A stretch of DNA of 64,000 nt from Lentinus brumalis (GCA_001792895.1 MARA01000001.1:3410001-3474000); one strand, 5' to 3'; shown: positions 1 to 12,153, numbered from the stretch's first letter. Numbers and translations are program-made. The notes: generated by a model from the letters alone, not told the origin.

Positions 1-1
1 C

Positions 2-1066
2 GTTCAAGTGCCAGCACTGTGGAGAACCTTTCTGTGGCGACCATTTTCTGCCGAATGCCCATTCGTGCGTGAAGTACGACGCTGCAAAGCATGACCGCGT
101 CGCCCCGCCTTGTGAGTACATCCTTGATGTCTGGTGAGCCTCATTCTGACTGTGAACCAGGTCCTTTGTGCAACACTCCAGTAGCCATCCCTCCTGGACA
201 GGACCCCAACATCCGTATGGAGCGCCACATCAACACGGAGTGCTCGGTCATGACGGGCAGGAAAGCGAAGTCCGGCACGCCGACTTGCGCACGGCCAAAG
301 TGTGGCAAGGTTCTGTTCGCGCCTATACGCTGTGATGTGAGTACGCGTGTCTCTCGTTAAGCCATGCTTGTCTCAACTCCCTGTCCAGTCCTGCAAGCAG
401 CAATTCTGCCCCCAACACCGCTTCCCCAAGGACCACACATGTGCGGCGAACCGCGCGTCTTCGAAGCAATCCCCTGCGAACACCTGGGCGAACGTGTCGA
501 ACCAGACAAGCGCTGCCTCGGCCGCAGCTGTAGCTGCCCTCAAGCGTGCCACCGCGACACCACCGTCCAGCGGGCGTGCAGCAGCGCCCACGAAGACGCA
601 GTCTGCAGCACCTGCAGCATCTTCGTCTCGGTCGAGCCTTTTTTCATCTACAGACCGGTGAGTAGCCTCCAGTTCACTCCCTGCCAGTGGATCACTCATA
701 GAGCAACAGTCACACCATCCTCATCACCACCGCCTCTCCCGCCTCTGCCCCCACCGAACCTAACGACAACTCCAACGACCCGCCGGCACGGTGCTCACCG
801 AAACCTACTTCCCCGACTAATATCGCTACTTCATCGTTTGTCCCGCCGCCGCTCTTCGGCATGGCGTAATCCCGGCCCTCATCATTGTATCGCTATCCAC
901 GACCACTGTATCATATTGACATGCTAGACGCGCGAAGGCGGAGAGGGAGAGCAAGAGGAGGGCTATCCAGGAGCGGGCGAGGAAGGGGTTGCCTGTCTCC
1001 GAGGAGGACAGGGCGTTCCTGGCGCAGACGGAGGCGGGTGCAAAGGACGACTGCATTGTCATGTAG
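2..1066 (+). CDS. AN1-type zinc finger protein (ZFAND2/AIRAPL or Cuz1-like), 5' end missing
   Basis: AN1 fingers of this family link stressed proteasomes or Cdc48/p97 to ubiquitylated clients. The window opens inside the first finger (Cys/His pattern around CQHCGEPFCGDHF). An intron from 111 splits a Cys codon, and a second finger follows (CPLCNTPV, later CKQQFCPQHRFPKDHTC). I read further introns at about 334-387, 659-709 and 867-927. A Ser/Ala/Pro-rich linker leads to a basic helical tail (RRAIQERARKGLP). The protein ends in CIVM just before the stop at 1064, a CaaX-like prenylation signal; mammalian AIRAPL (ZFAND2B) is known to be prenylated at such a box. Two AN1 fingers plus CaaX favour an AIRAPL-like protein, but Cuz1/ZFAND1 cannot be excluded without the N-terminus. 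Confidence 0.85.
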
Positions 1067-1281
1067 GATGCTACATATTATCACGCTTGGTTACATGCAC
1101 GACTGAGAGTCCGAACTCACCTCCACCTTCTGAAGCTCGGAGGACCTGGCATGATGCCATGATGATGCTTGGTCATCCTGGCGTTGATTGCCTATTGCGA
1201 ATTGTATGGGCGGCTACCCGGTTGTGCAGCATTGACTCAGGGAACGTGGATTCCGTGCAGCGCATCTTGAACACAACCACG

Positions 1282-2489
1282 ATGGCCCCAACAGTCATCG
1301 TTACCTTCGTGAGTGCTGAAGTGCCAAGTTTGACAGGACTGTCTGAAGCTGGTCCAGATCAGGCATGGTGAATCGACGGACAACCTGGTAGGTGCCTAAA
1401 TGTGCAGGCGGCAGGCGTGATGACATTTGGTACAGCGGACCGTATGGGCAGGTTGGAAGGATGCGCCGCTATCAAACCATGGTGAGCACATCATCTTTTA
1501 GAAGTTGTCACGACTTACCAAAAAACAGGAATGAAGGTGCGCAGTTCACAGCGGTGATGACGATCCCGATGCTTGACTGTGTGCGTCCCGCAGCAAGCGC
1601 AAGCTGTCGCACGGTCCTTATCCACCACTCGGTTTTCAGCCATATATGCGTCCCCTCTCAAGCGGGCCCTTTGGACCGGCCAAGCGGTGCGCGATGCGCA
1701 ACCCGACCCCAAGCCATACTTCGAGGAGTCGCCCCTCCTGCGCGAGCAGCACTGGGGCATAGCGGAGGGCGAGGCGTGGGCTTGGGAACAGACTCCGGGC
1801 ATGACCATAGAGGAGCACTTCGCGAAGGGTATCTTCCCGGTCTTGCACGAGCGGCACCAGAAGTTCCCGGAGGGTGAAAGCTTGGACGACCTCTACGCCC
1901 GTGCGACGCAGGCGATCGACCAGCTTGTCATGCCGCATGTGTGGAAGGCGGCGCGCGAGGGAAAGACGGGAGTGAACATCGCTCTTGCGAGCCATGGACT
2001 GTGCATCAGTGAACTCATCCCTGCCTTGCTCGCCAAAGACGAGCGCGGGGTTCGTCCAGGGGACTACCGCGGACTGTACAACACGGCATGGACGAGGGTC
2101 GCGATCGAAGTTCAGGTAACTCACCACTGTCTCCGTATATCATTCCCGAGCTCATTGTCCAACTAGGGCGCCTTGGAGGGAGAGCCGTTGGACTTTCCGG
2201 ACAGTAATCCGCCGAAGTTGCGGATTCAGGTGACGGACGTTAACCGGCACGAGCATCTGGCCGAAGTGGTGGGTCGAAATGCGATATTCATCCCGGCTTG
2301 TTCATTGAAACGGTCGTCCAGAAACGTCAGAAGGGCGGTATTGGCAGCGCAGCGCACGATCCCAAGCAACAAGACATCCGCGCTTTCTTCGGTGGGGGCA
2401 AGCCGAAGGGCGAAGGTACTGAGACAGAGCTTGAGGAGGGTCGAAGCGAGAGCAACGCTTTAGACGAAGCGGACGTAGAGATTCATTAG
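1282..2489 (+). CDS. histidine phosphatase / phosphoglycerate mutase family protein
   Basis: Member of the histidine phosphatase superfamily, which uses a phospho-His intermediate. The start MAPTVIVTF is followed, after an intron, by the catalytic IRHGEST motif (exon 1358-1386). The next exon gives TVWAGWKDAPLSNHG, then an 8-nt exon (1529-1536), then the large exon 1594-2115 with YASPLKRALWTGQ, the acidic LREQHWGIAEG region and the second catalytic His in ALASHG. Exons 2167-2268 and 2322-2489 complete it. The C-terminal tail carries QQDIRAFF (2367-2390), which fits the PCNA-interacting PIP-box pattern QxxIxxFF, followed by an acidic end. The substrate cannot be told from sequence; similar fungal proteins are annotated as phosphoglycerate mutase-like phosphatases. 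All six junctions keep frame. Confidence 0.9.
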
Positions 2490-2644
2490 ACGTGCCGATG
2501 TGCGTAACATAGGCCACGACCGTCGCGTTATGGTACAAATATGTGTAGACTGGAATCGTGTCAGCCGGGGAGGGTCATTCGGATACGATGGACGCACCAC
2601 GATCCCTCTAAATGTGCATAACACCTAGTATCAGGCTGAACAAT

Positions 2645-2976
2645 CTATGGTGAACCGTAGGGGAGCAGCTTCTTCAGAGTTGCTGTTTGGGAGCCATGCG
2701 AGTAGGCCGTCTGTCCCAGTGCGTTCTTCCTTGACGGGCTCTTATTCACGTTCAAGTGCTTGTGTCCTGCCTTCGCCTACGCCCCAGCCGTACCCTCCGT
2801 CAACATCTCCGGACCAAACACCGTGGAACGCAACGTACCCGCTTGAAGATCCCCGACGCTATTGACCTCCACCGCTTCTTCGCCCCAGAATGTGACTTCA
2901 GCTTAGGAAATTGCGCGGTTGCAGAGGTCGAGAAGAGACGTGCAGTCCCCAGGACACGCGGGAAGAGGAACATCAT
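2645..2976 (-). CDS. mitochondrial large-subunit ribosomal protein bL35m
   Basis: A two-exon minus-strand gene (exon 1 ends at 2839; exon 2 is 2776-2645). The protein starts with a presequence-like stretch (MMFLFPRVLGTARLFSTSA), then the bL35 signature KLKSHSGAKKRWR and ASGIFKR. After the intron it continues AGHKHLNVNKSPSRK, typical of organellar bL35 (GHxHLN), and ends LKKLLPYGSP. It is expected in the mitochondrial ribosome large subunit. I chose the start at 2976 because the remaining N-terminus is Arg/Ser-rich and acid-free; an in-frame ATG at 3033 would add 19 residues. The gene is divergent from UFD2 with only about 155 bp between start codons. Correct splicing needs the acceptor just before 2776; a nearby alternative acceptor gives a stop. 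Confidence 0.85.
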
Positions 2977-3131
2977 CGCGACGTCGAGGACGAACAGGGA
3001 GGTGCGCGGGAAGTGGTGGCAGAAAGCAAACACGTAAAGTCACTCGGCGCTCATTAAACCACTCGGCTACACTGTCTGTGCCCGATCGTCCTCTTATCCC
3101 TTGTCCTTGTACCACCACCTACATCTCCATC

Positions 3132-6100
3132 ATGGCCACCAATCCTCAGGACGACGCTGAGAGGGTGAGCATCGCGTACTACTAGAGTCGTGAGAGACCC
3201 TACTTACGAGGAATACATAGATCCGTCTCAAGCGGTTAGCGAAACTGCAAGGAGCCTCATCCTCGAGTCCTAGTCCGGCAGCATCTACCTCCAGCACCCC
3301 GCACCTCCTCCTGTATCCACCCCTGCTCCAAAGAAACCTAGTCCCCCTCCCCCAGTTCAGAAGCGACCCGCCGAGCCTCTGGTGGCTTCGCCTTCGCCTG
3401 TGCCTCTAAAGAAGAAGACTCCTGCAGTGGCTGCACCCGTGCAGCTCGATCTTCCTAGTTGGGAAGATGAGACCATATCCGCCGTGTTCAATGTGACATT
3501 GAAGGTACGTTCACAATTATTGTGCACTCGAGTTGCGTCCGATGGCAGTTGGTAGCGAGAAGTCGCCGAGAGGACCGCGTACGAGGTTGTGTGGCTGAAG
3601 AACCTCGCGGAGGAATTGCAAGGCGAAGGTATGTCTCACGATGCTCGATCACCCAAATGATCTCTTTAATCCTTTCTTGCAGGCCTTCCACTCGAGTTGA
3701 ATGCAGACGTGATGGATCGTACTCTGATTGCCCGGCTAGAACTGGACCCGCAGGGCATGTCGTACGTACCATTCCCCGCCGCTCCCTTCTGCTTACTCAC
3801 GCACACTTGCAGGGACGACCTGGAGTTCCTTCCTGTACTTGCTTCGCTACCGGCACACCTGACGGTGCTGGAGTACTTGATTGGCTGCTGGAAACGGCTG
3901 AACGCTGCTAGAACCGCGCTACTAAAGAAGGTAGGCAGGGCAGTCGTGTGCGCTGTCTTTGTGGACCATTCATACTGAGCCTTTGCCACTAGAATGTTGT
4001 GCCATTACAGCAGCAACAAGCCACCGAATTGCTCGACAAGCTGCGTGACCTGATCATCAGTTACACTGGCTTGACACTCCAAGAGCCTGAAATGTTTCCC
4101 CAACCGAACATCCCGGGCAAGGAGTTTGGCCCGCAGGAGCTCATACCCTCATTCATGTCTCTCTCTGCGCTATCTGGACCTTACCTGTCGGCATCGTCGA
4201 CAAATCTCCTCGACGCGTCGGAAATTGAGCTTTTCCTGCAGGATCTCGTCAGACGCTTCGAGCCGGACAACGAGATCGACAGCGTCCTTGGGCCTGTTGT
4301 TGTGAAGTTGTGTTGGCACGAGTCACTTGCGGTCGGTTTCGCGAGCGGAGACGGATGGCGCGGTGTCACCAGCGGCCTTGAAGCACTCGTTAGCGTCAAG
4401 CCGATCGCCACGATGATCACAAGGTTGCCTGAGTGGAATCCTGATGTTTCTGCGTCCGAGTTTGAGTCGAAGAGCTTGATGGGTCCTCTCCTGAGGCTAG
4501 GAGTGTTCCACAGAGAATGGGTAAATCAGCGCATTTCCCAACTCAGTCTGAGTACACGGACTGACCCGTCCTTGTAGCCATCGATCTCCACGACCTACTT
4601 CACTAATCACGAGACGCGGCCACAGGGAGAGATTTCCTCAGCTATGGCCAGTCTTCGTGGCACGCTCAAGACGCTACAGGTAAAGGAGGTGGCTGCTCGC
4701 ATGGCTGCACGAGCTTATGATTGTTACAGTCGTCTCTGTTCAAAGTCTTCAACGTGCTCGTCCGTGCCTCTGCGGACGCCAAAGAAGCGGTTCTGCAGTA
4801 TTTTGCTCATGCTATCAAGCTCAACCGAAGGCGTGCTGGCATGCAGGTACGTTGTAGATGCTGTTACACCGAGTCATCTATGTACTCAATCATCGCTAGG
4901 TTGATATGTTGACGGTCTCGTCCGATTGCTTCGTCATGAACTTGCAGATTCTTCTACTGCAGTTCTGTGAACCGTTTATGGATGCGCATTATAGCAAGGT
5001 ATGTTCTCGTGGGAACGTGCCACCTTCGACGACTGCTAACCGCCATGTCACTGCAGCTGGACAGAATTGACCCGGCGTACTATGCTCATTCTTCTCGTAT
5101 CGACATCAGTGATGAGACGCGCGTCAACGCCACCAATGACGAAGCGGAGGCATGGCGGAAGGAGAACGAGGCCACCACCGGTAAGCTCGATCCTGGCGGG
5201 AAGACGAGGGTCGTACTCATATCGCGGCAGCAGCGCCGAACTTCATATCGGAAATTTTCTACCTGTCCCTCGCCGCGAATCACATCGGACAGCAGAAGAT
5301 CGTGAACAATGTCGAGGACCTCGGAAGGCAATATGATGACATTCGCCGTCATCTGGAGGTGCTGCAGAGTGACCAGTCGTGGAGAGGAGTAAGTGTCTTC
5401 AAGCGTGACGACGAACCGGCGTACTGACTCCCTTGGCTAGACACCCTTCCAGGCCCGTACCGAAGCAGCTATCAATGCTGGCAAGGTAGGTTACGCGAGT
5501 ATACCATCTATCCGATACTGACACTGCCTTAGGCAGAGCAAGACAAGATCTACGCTGCCCAGCTCTCCTATGATACACAGCTCGCCGATCCGGAGCTTGT
5601 GTTCAAGTCTATCAGCTTCGCCAACCTTGTATCTACATGGCTCATCCGCTTTGTTGATCCCCGCAAGAAGCACCCAAACCCTACGGTCGAGTGCGTCACC
5701 TGCCTTCTCCGTCTGAGCCATGTATTGAACGAGAGACTGGATGGCTAGGCTACCTCTCCCCAAAGAGGTCCCCAAATCTTTCCGCGTCCTGCCAGAATAC
5801 CTGCTTGAGGACGTGATTGAGTACTATCTGTTCGTCATCCGGTACGATCGCTTCCTTGTATGGTGAGGGCTGGGCTGCACTTACCTTGTCTCTCTCGCTA
5901 TTACAGCCAAAGTCCAAAGAGCCTGGAGCTCTCTGGCAAGAATGAGATGCTCATCTGGTGTCTGACGTTCCTGACGTCAACATGGTACATCAAGAACCCG
6001 TTCCTCAAGGCCAAGATTGTCGAAGTCCTCTTCTACGGCACGTGGAACTGGGGCGAGCACCGTAACGTCCTCACGACGCTGCTGAACACGCACCCGGTCG

Positions 6101-7455
6101 CATTGAAGCACCTGATGCCCGCGTTGATGAGTTTCTACATCGGTAATCTGATGGCTTCTACCTCTCGCGCCCCTGTTGACGTCGGTTGTAGAGGTTGAGC
6201 AAACCGGCGCAAGCTCTCAGTTCTACGACAAATTTAGTATGTATTCTCTTTGGGACGTGATCGTGACCTTCAAGCTCTCAACTTCGCTCCTCAGATTCTC
6301 GGCGGAATATTGCGTATATCTTCAAGCAGGTTTGGAACAACCAAACGCACCGCGATGCGCTGAAGGACCAGGCGACGTGAGTGTGCATGACCGATTCCTA
6401 CTGGACAAAAGCCAACCTTCACCTCATAGTAACAATTCTGAGAAGTTCATCCGCTTTATCAACCTCATGATCAATGATGTCACCTATCTCTTGGATGAGT
6501 CGCTCTCCGACCTTGCGAAGATCCACGAGATTCAGACAGAGATGCGGGATCGCGCGGCATGGGAGGCACAGTCAGCTCAGTACCGCCGCGAGCGGGAGGG
6601 CCATCTGCGCAGCCTCGAGCGACAAGCCAGCGGATACGTGCAGCTCGGAAACTCCACGGTTGACCTGTTGAAGATCTTCACGGGCGAGACGAAGGGACCC
6701 TTCATGGTCCCCGAAATTGTGGACAAGCTCGCAGCCATGCTGGACTACAACCTCGAGGCGCTCGCCGGCCCTCGCTGCCGAAACTTGAAAGTGCAGAACC
6801 CGGAGAAATTCAAGTTCGACCCCAAGGCGCTCCTCAGCGACTTGATACAGGTGTATATCAACCTGAGCGACCAGGGCGAGTTCGCGCGTGCTGTCGCAGC
6901 GGATGGCCGCAGTTACCGGAAAGAGCTTTTCGAGCAGGCAGCGGACATTCTCAGGAGGTTCTCGCTCAAGTCTCCGGATGAGATTGAGAAGCTGCGATTG
7001 TTCGTGGTGAAGGTTGAGGAGACGAAGGCCACTCTGGAGGCGGAAGACGACCTGGGAGAGATCCCCGAGGAGTTCCTGGGTATGTCGTTTGGCGGTGTGC
7101 ATTGGCCGTTGGCTGACATTTTCCCTACAGATCCCGTCATGTACACGCTCATGCGCGACCCCGTCACCCTGCCTTCGTCCAAGGTCGTCGTCGACAGATC
7201 CACAATCAAGTCGCACCTGCTATCGGATACCAAGGATCCCTTCAACCGTGTACCATTGACACTCGAGGAGGTTATTCCCAGTATGTAGTGGATCACATCT
7301 TCAAGCCTGTGCATACTGAACTGACACCGGTCTGTCCCTCAGATGCGGAGCTCAAGCAGCGCATAGATGCGTTCCTCGCGGAGAGGAAGAACCAGAACAC
7401 CGCGTTGGACAAGCCCTCGGAAGAAGTGGTTCACATGGATGTATCAACAGAGTAG
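3132..7455 (+). CDS. UFD2: ubiquitin conjugation factor E4, U-box (UFD2)
   Basis: E4 ligase that elongates short ubiquitin chains on substrates held by Cdc48/p97 and passes them to the proteasome. The gene has many short introns. It starts [11 protein letters not shown] with a conserved [10 protein letters not shown] segment, then a Pro/Ser/Lys linker, the long helical Ufd2 core (for example [55 protein letters not shown]) and a C-terminal U-box ([20 protein letters not shown], then [10 protein letters not shown] and DPFNRVPLT). The C-terminus is acidic after the U-box. The reading frame changes once, at a CCCC run (3297-3300) between TSSTP and [10 protein letters not shown]; one extra C would restore it, so a consensus error is likely. 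Length (about 1,080-1,100 residues) and order match the family. Confidence 0.93.
3293..3304 (+). other. one-base frame break in UFD2 at a C run
   Basis: Exon 2 starts in frame at 3221 and reads to the CCCC run at 3297-3300. The obviously homologous Pro-rich continuation begins at 3301 in another frame. No intron of usable length fits between them. Everything downstream, including the U-box, is intact, so I read this as a missing C rather than a real mutation. Confidence 0.7.
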
Positions 7456-7890
7456 ACTTGTTGTCGTGTAGCATATCGTGTATCTCAACCCAATCTTGAA
7501 TGCCATCGTCGCCATATTACGGATTTGTCCATGGGCGAGTTAGCATTGAACTCTAGGCTCTGATCACGAGTAAGTACGAGTACTTACTCGACCAGGTCTG
7601 ATACTACATGGGACTTGTCTGAACTGCATTTGCAAGCGACAAACTTGTACCGACTGATCAACATCTCGCCCACTGACAGCTTTCTTGTTGCAGTGGCCGC
7701 GGTGCAGGTGCGCCTGAACTTGCCTCCCGCGGCCCGCCACCCTCCGCCAGGACCGCCACCGCAGTAGCGCGTATGTATAGTGCGCGACTCTAGAGTCTCT
7801 TGAACAACATCGACTTTACCTCCACCACCTCGACTTGCTTAACCTCACACTGTGTCCTCGCTGTGCTCCAGCTTGATTCAACCCTTCTGT
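7456..7890. other. intergenic, 3' flank of UFD2 and promoter of the WD40-cyclophilin gene
   Basis: No coding sequence seen. It contains one perfect inverted repeat (separate entry at 7567-7590). The last 100 bases are pyrimidine-rich, as is common before fungal start codons. Confidence 0.5.
7567..7590. repeat. perfect 10-bp inverted repeat with 4-nt loop
   Basis: CGAGTAAGTA at 7567-7576 and its exact reverse complement at 7581-7590 enclose CGAG. It lies about 110 bp after the UFD2 stop. It could form a hairpin in the transcript's 3' region or be a dyad protein-binding site; neither can be decided here. Confidence 0.6.
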
Positions 7891-10402
7891 ATGTCGGACA
7901 CTGAGCAAGACATGTCTGTCCTTGGGAAGCGGTCTAGGAACGGTCAAGAGGTCGAGGTTGGCCAGGCCGAGGATGCTGAGCGTCGTGACCCTAATGCCAT
8001 GGACGCGGAGGACGATGACGACGAGGACGTAGGGCCCATGCCCATGCCGCAGGAGGGACATCTCGCAAAGAAGAAACGGAAAGGTGTGTACGATCTATCG
8101 GCGTTCCGTGCTCGTAGGGTTGAAGGAGACCCACAGTCCTGCCGCATGAGAAGCTCTACCTCGAGCACCTCCCAAGCGCGGACCGATACTACAAAAGTTT
8201 CATGCACAGGGATGTGATCAACTTCAATGTCTTCACGAGGTATGTCATCTCTCGTGTTGCGCATGACGTTCATGTCAAGACCTCGCCAAACCCTGCAGGA
8301 CGGAGTTTTTACTCACTACCTCCATCGACGGACACATCAAACTGTGGAAGAAGCAAGAACAGGGAATCGAATTCGTGAAGCATTACCGCGCACACTTAGC
8401 TCCCGTCGTCAGCGTGTCCGCGAGTGCCGATGGTCAATTGTTCGCGAGTGTAGCAGAGGACGGGAGCGCGAAGGTGTTCGATGTTGTGAACTTCGGTGCG
8501 CAGCATGTCTCCTAGTCGTCTAGCGTGGTACTCATGTTGCGCTTTCAGACATGATCAATATGCTCAAGTTGGGTTACACACCAAACGCGTGCTGCTGGGT
8601 GCACAAACGAGGACAGGCGATGGGACTGCTGGCCATGTACGTCTTCTTCTTTAAGATGTCCCTCCGTCTGCCAACGTTCCGCCAGTTCAGAACGCGGTAC
8701 AGGAGTCATCCGCTTGTACGACGGCAGAGGAGGCGACAAGCCCCTCGAGACTCTCGACAAGCTTCATCGCTTCCCAGTGCACATCATGACTGTGGGTGCT
8801 CCGGTTGTCGTGGTAGCGTGTTCCCTAACCGATGTTGCAGTACAGCGACAAGTACGACTGTGTGGTGTCGGCGGATGAGGGTGGTTTCGTGGAGTACTGG
8901 CAGCCTTTAGAACCGTTCGAGCTACCGAGAAACGTTCATGGCCTGTGGAGTTACAAGAGCGAGACAGATCTGTACGAGTTCAAGAAGGTCCGTTTTCCTT
9001 TTCTTAATATCTTGCGCGTTCGAAAACCCACTCACCTGCTTGGTAGTCGAAGTCCGTTCCGACCTGCATCACGCTCTCCCCGGATTCGTCGCATTTTGTG
9101 ACGTTCTCCCTCCCCGATCGCCAAATACGTGTCTTCTCCTTCCTGTCAGGAAAGATGACTCGCAAATACGACGAGTCGCTAGCTGCAATCCAAGAGATGC
9201 AGCAGGCGGGCACCGCGATATATAAGGTCGAGGACATGGAGTTCGGGCGCCGGCTTGCAGTCGAGCGGGAGCTGGAGCTGCCCGGTGCGGACGACCGGAT
9301 ACCTGGCATGTACATTAATGCCGTCTGGGATGAAAGCGGCTCGTTCGTCATATATCCCACACTACTCGGTATCAAGGGTGAGTCGGAGATTGCCACAGTT
9401 GATCTCATGGTGCTGACTATATGGTGCAGTCGTCAACACAGTCACGAACAGGGTCGTCAGATTGTTTGGCAAAGACGAAACTGTGCGGTTCATGCACCTG
9501 ACTCTGTACCAGGGTGCGCCAGCAAAGAGAGGTCGCACGACGGCAGTGAGTAGTCACCCGCCGAGCTCTAGTTTTCACTGCTCATCTCCGTGCTCCACAG
9601 GCAGCGGCGGCGTCGTCGAACCCTCTGCTGGCCGAGAAGGCTGTACGCGACCCTACTCTGTCGTGTACAGGTTATAAACGCCAGCGTTTCTATCTGTTCA
9701 CCCGCTCCGAGCCCGAGTGGGTGCTTCTCTTGCTTCCGCCTGACTTGTGTATTGACCTCGACGCAGGGATGACAAGTCTGGCGATCGTGATATCTTCAAC
9801 GAACGCCCTACTCGGGACGAACAGACCATCGCGGCTGCCGCACCTGCAATAAAGGGCGGCCCGTCACCTGTTGCGAACAGCGCGACTATTCACACGACGC
9901 TCGGAGATATGCATCTGCGACTCTTCCCCCAGTATGCGCCGAAGGCGGTGGAAAACTTCGTGGGCCACGCACGCAGCGGCTACTACGAGGGTGTCATCTT
10001 CCACCGTGTCATCCCAAAATTCATGATACAGACCGGAGACCCGCTGGGCGATGGTACTGGGGGCACGTCAATCTGGGACCGCGAATTTGAGGACGAATTT
10101 GCGGACGACCTCAAGCATGACAGGTGCGTTCTCTCGATACGGGGTCCGGATCATCCGCTGATGTGGCTGATGACGTTCCCGACAGACCTTACACCGTCAG
10201 CATGGCCAATGCGGGCCCAAATACGAACGGCTCGCAATTCTTCATCACGACCAATGCGACGCCCTGGTTGGATAAGAAGCATACGATCTTTGGGCGCGTC
10301 TTGTCTGGGCTGGAAGTGGTGCATGCCATCGAGAACGTCAAGGTGAACAAGGTGGACAAGCCGTATGAAGACATCAAAATCATCAACATCGATGTAGAGT
10401 AG
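7891..10402 (+). CDS. WD40-repeat peptidyl-prolyl cis-trans isomerase (PPWD1/CYP15-like)
   Basis: A nuclear cyclophilin of the spliceosome-associated PPWD1 type: N-terminal WD40 repeats plus a C-terminal proline isomerase domain. The start [18 protein letters not shown] leads into an acidic stretch and a KKKRK nuclear signal. WD-type segments follow ([64 protein letters not shown]). The conserved [12 protein letters not shown] precedes the cyclophilin domain, which has [15 protein letters not shown] (Arg catalytic), [20 protein letters not shown] and a terminal NIDVE. About 11 short introns all preserve frame. Start chosen because it is the first ATG of this frame and is followed at once by the family's acidic/basic N-terminus. 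Confidence 0.94.
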
Positions 10403-10584
10403 TGTATGCTACATAGGTAGCAATGAATGCTTGTACCGTTTTCGACTGCGTCTGGGCGAGATCGTCATCTGCAAGGCTAATATTATTGTGCAACAGCAGT
10501 CGACGAGCGCTTCTCATACTTGTTCAGTAACCACCATCATCACTGCACCATCCACGTCGTGTCTGAGGGTCACTCGTACATACA

Positions 10585-12153
10585 ATGAACGCTGATCTTC
10601 CGCTGACTTCTCAAGGCTTGAAGGCTCGCCTCTCCCCACATCCAGCCGCTCGCGATCTGGCGGCAGCCCGAGAAATTTTACCGTCAGGATCCGCGATCGC
10701 TCACGTCCCGGCTCTCTCAACCTGCTTGCTGCCCAGTGAGAAGGGAAAACGCTGCGATTGGTGCCATCGCTTGCAATCCGAGTCCGTCCCGCTTCGGCGA
10801 TGCTCCGGCTGCGCCTCGTTCTGGTACTGCGAAGCCACATGTGCGAGGTAACATTCTTGCGGTCCATCACATCTGCTCACCCGACGGCGAAGTTAGGTCA
10901 GAACAGGGAATGGAAGGCCCGCCATAAGAAAATATGCAAACAACACAACGCGTTCGTTGTATCCACCCAGTACCAGGCGTTGACAGCCCACGACCAGGTG
11001 GACGCGCTCCTCCTTTCCCATCTCGTCGCCGAACCGGCTGCATGGGTTCACCGACAGTCACGACAGAACTTTGACGATCCGCTCTCCGTGTTTTGGGATT
11101 TACTCAAGGTCCCACGGTCAGACGGCTTCGTACCACCGCTCTGCCTGTCAAACCGTGCGCAGACGGAGGCGACGCAAAAGTTAGCGGAAGAGCTCTATGC
11201 CCGCTTCGGTAACAACAACTTCGTCCTTCACTCGCACCTCAACTCGTACGGGCATGGGATCTTTCCTCTTGCCAGCCGTTTATTCAATCACTCTTGTGTC
11301 CCCAACGGCGCCTGCAAATACATCATTAAGCCGACGGAGCCGGTCACCATGGAGGTTATAGCCCTCTACGAGATCGCAGAAGGCGAGGAGGTGAGGCCTC
11401 CGGTCAACTCTTGGCGTCCGCTTCTTGGCGTTCTCATGATACTTACTTCCAGATTACGATCCCCTACCTGGATCCCGCCCTGCCATACCGAACGCGAGAG
11501 GAGGCGCTCCGCGCAAACTACGAATTCCGGTGCGACTGCAGGCTATGTGCCTTCCAACGCAAGATTGAGCCCGTCCATGCCCCACCATCCAGGGGTACTC
11601 CGGAGCTGAAAGAAGCGGAGGCTACCCTCCGCTCTTTCTCCCTAGGCGACATTTCTCAGGAGGTGCGGATTCCGACGGCTCCCGGGCTGTTCGAAAGGCT
11701 CCCGGAGGAGCTCTATCCCATCTTCCATGAGTCGTACCTGCCTTCTCTATCCGAGCAATTCAGCAAGGCGTCGCACGAGGGGCCGTACGCGGACGCCGTA
11801 GAGACTGGACTCACGCTGCTTGCGTTCTACGTCGTGGTATACCCACCCAATTACCCGCAGATAGGTGAGTGCTCCGCAGCATCTTGGACATGAGCGTGGA
11901 CGTATCTGACCGTTGACGTGACACCGGCGTGCGCACAGGCATGCATGCCCTGGAGCTGGCGAAGACGCTCTGGAACCTGATATGCACAGATCCAGACGCG
12001 TTGACAGGTGCGACAGAGCAGCAGCTGGTGAAACACACCAAATCTGCTCTTGATTTCGCTGCGTCCGTGCTTCAAAACTATGGACCGGAGGGCGATGACG
12101 GCGGACCACTCGAGGAGATCCGGGTTCTAACGGAGCTGCTAAGTCGGCAGTGA
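10585..12153 (+). CDS. SET and MYND domain protein (SMYD-like lysine methyltransferase)
   Basis: Exons 10585-10840, 10897-11390, 11453-11864 and 11939-12153 give about 458 residues. A split SET domain surrounds a MYND zinc finger: CDWCHRL, RRCSGCASFWYC, then across the first intron CQNREWKARHKKIC. The SET core has RLFNHSCVPN, the cofactor-binding signature of SMYD enzymes, and the post-SET cysteines are FRCDCRLC. A helical C-terminal half follows. The first intron must use the donor GTGCGA at 10841; the neighbouring GTAACA would break the MYND finger. The family methylates lysines on histone and non-histone proteins; the target here is unknown. The frame is intact and the fold looks complete. 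Confidence 0.9.
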
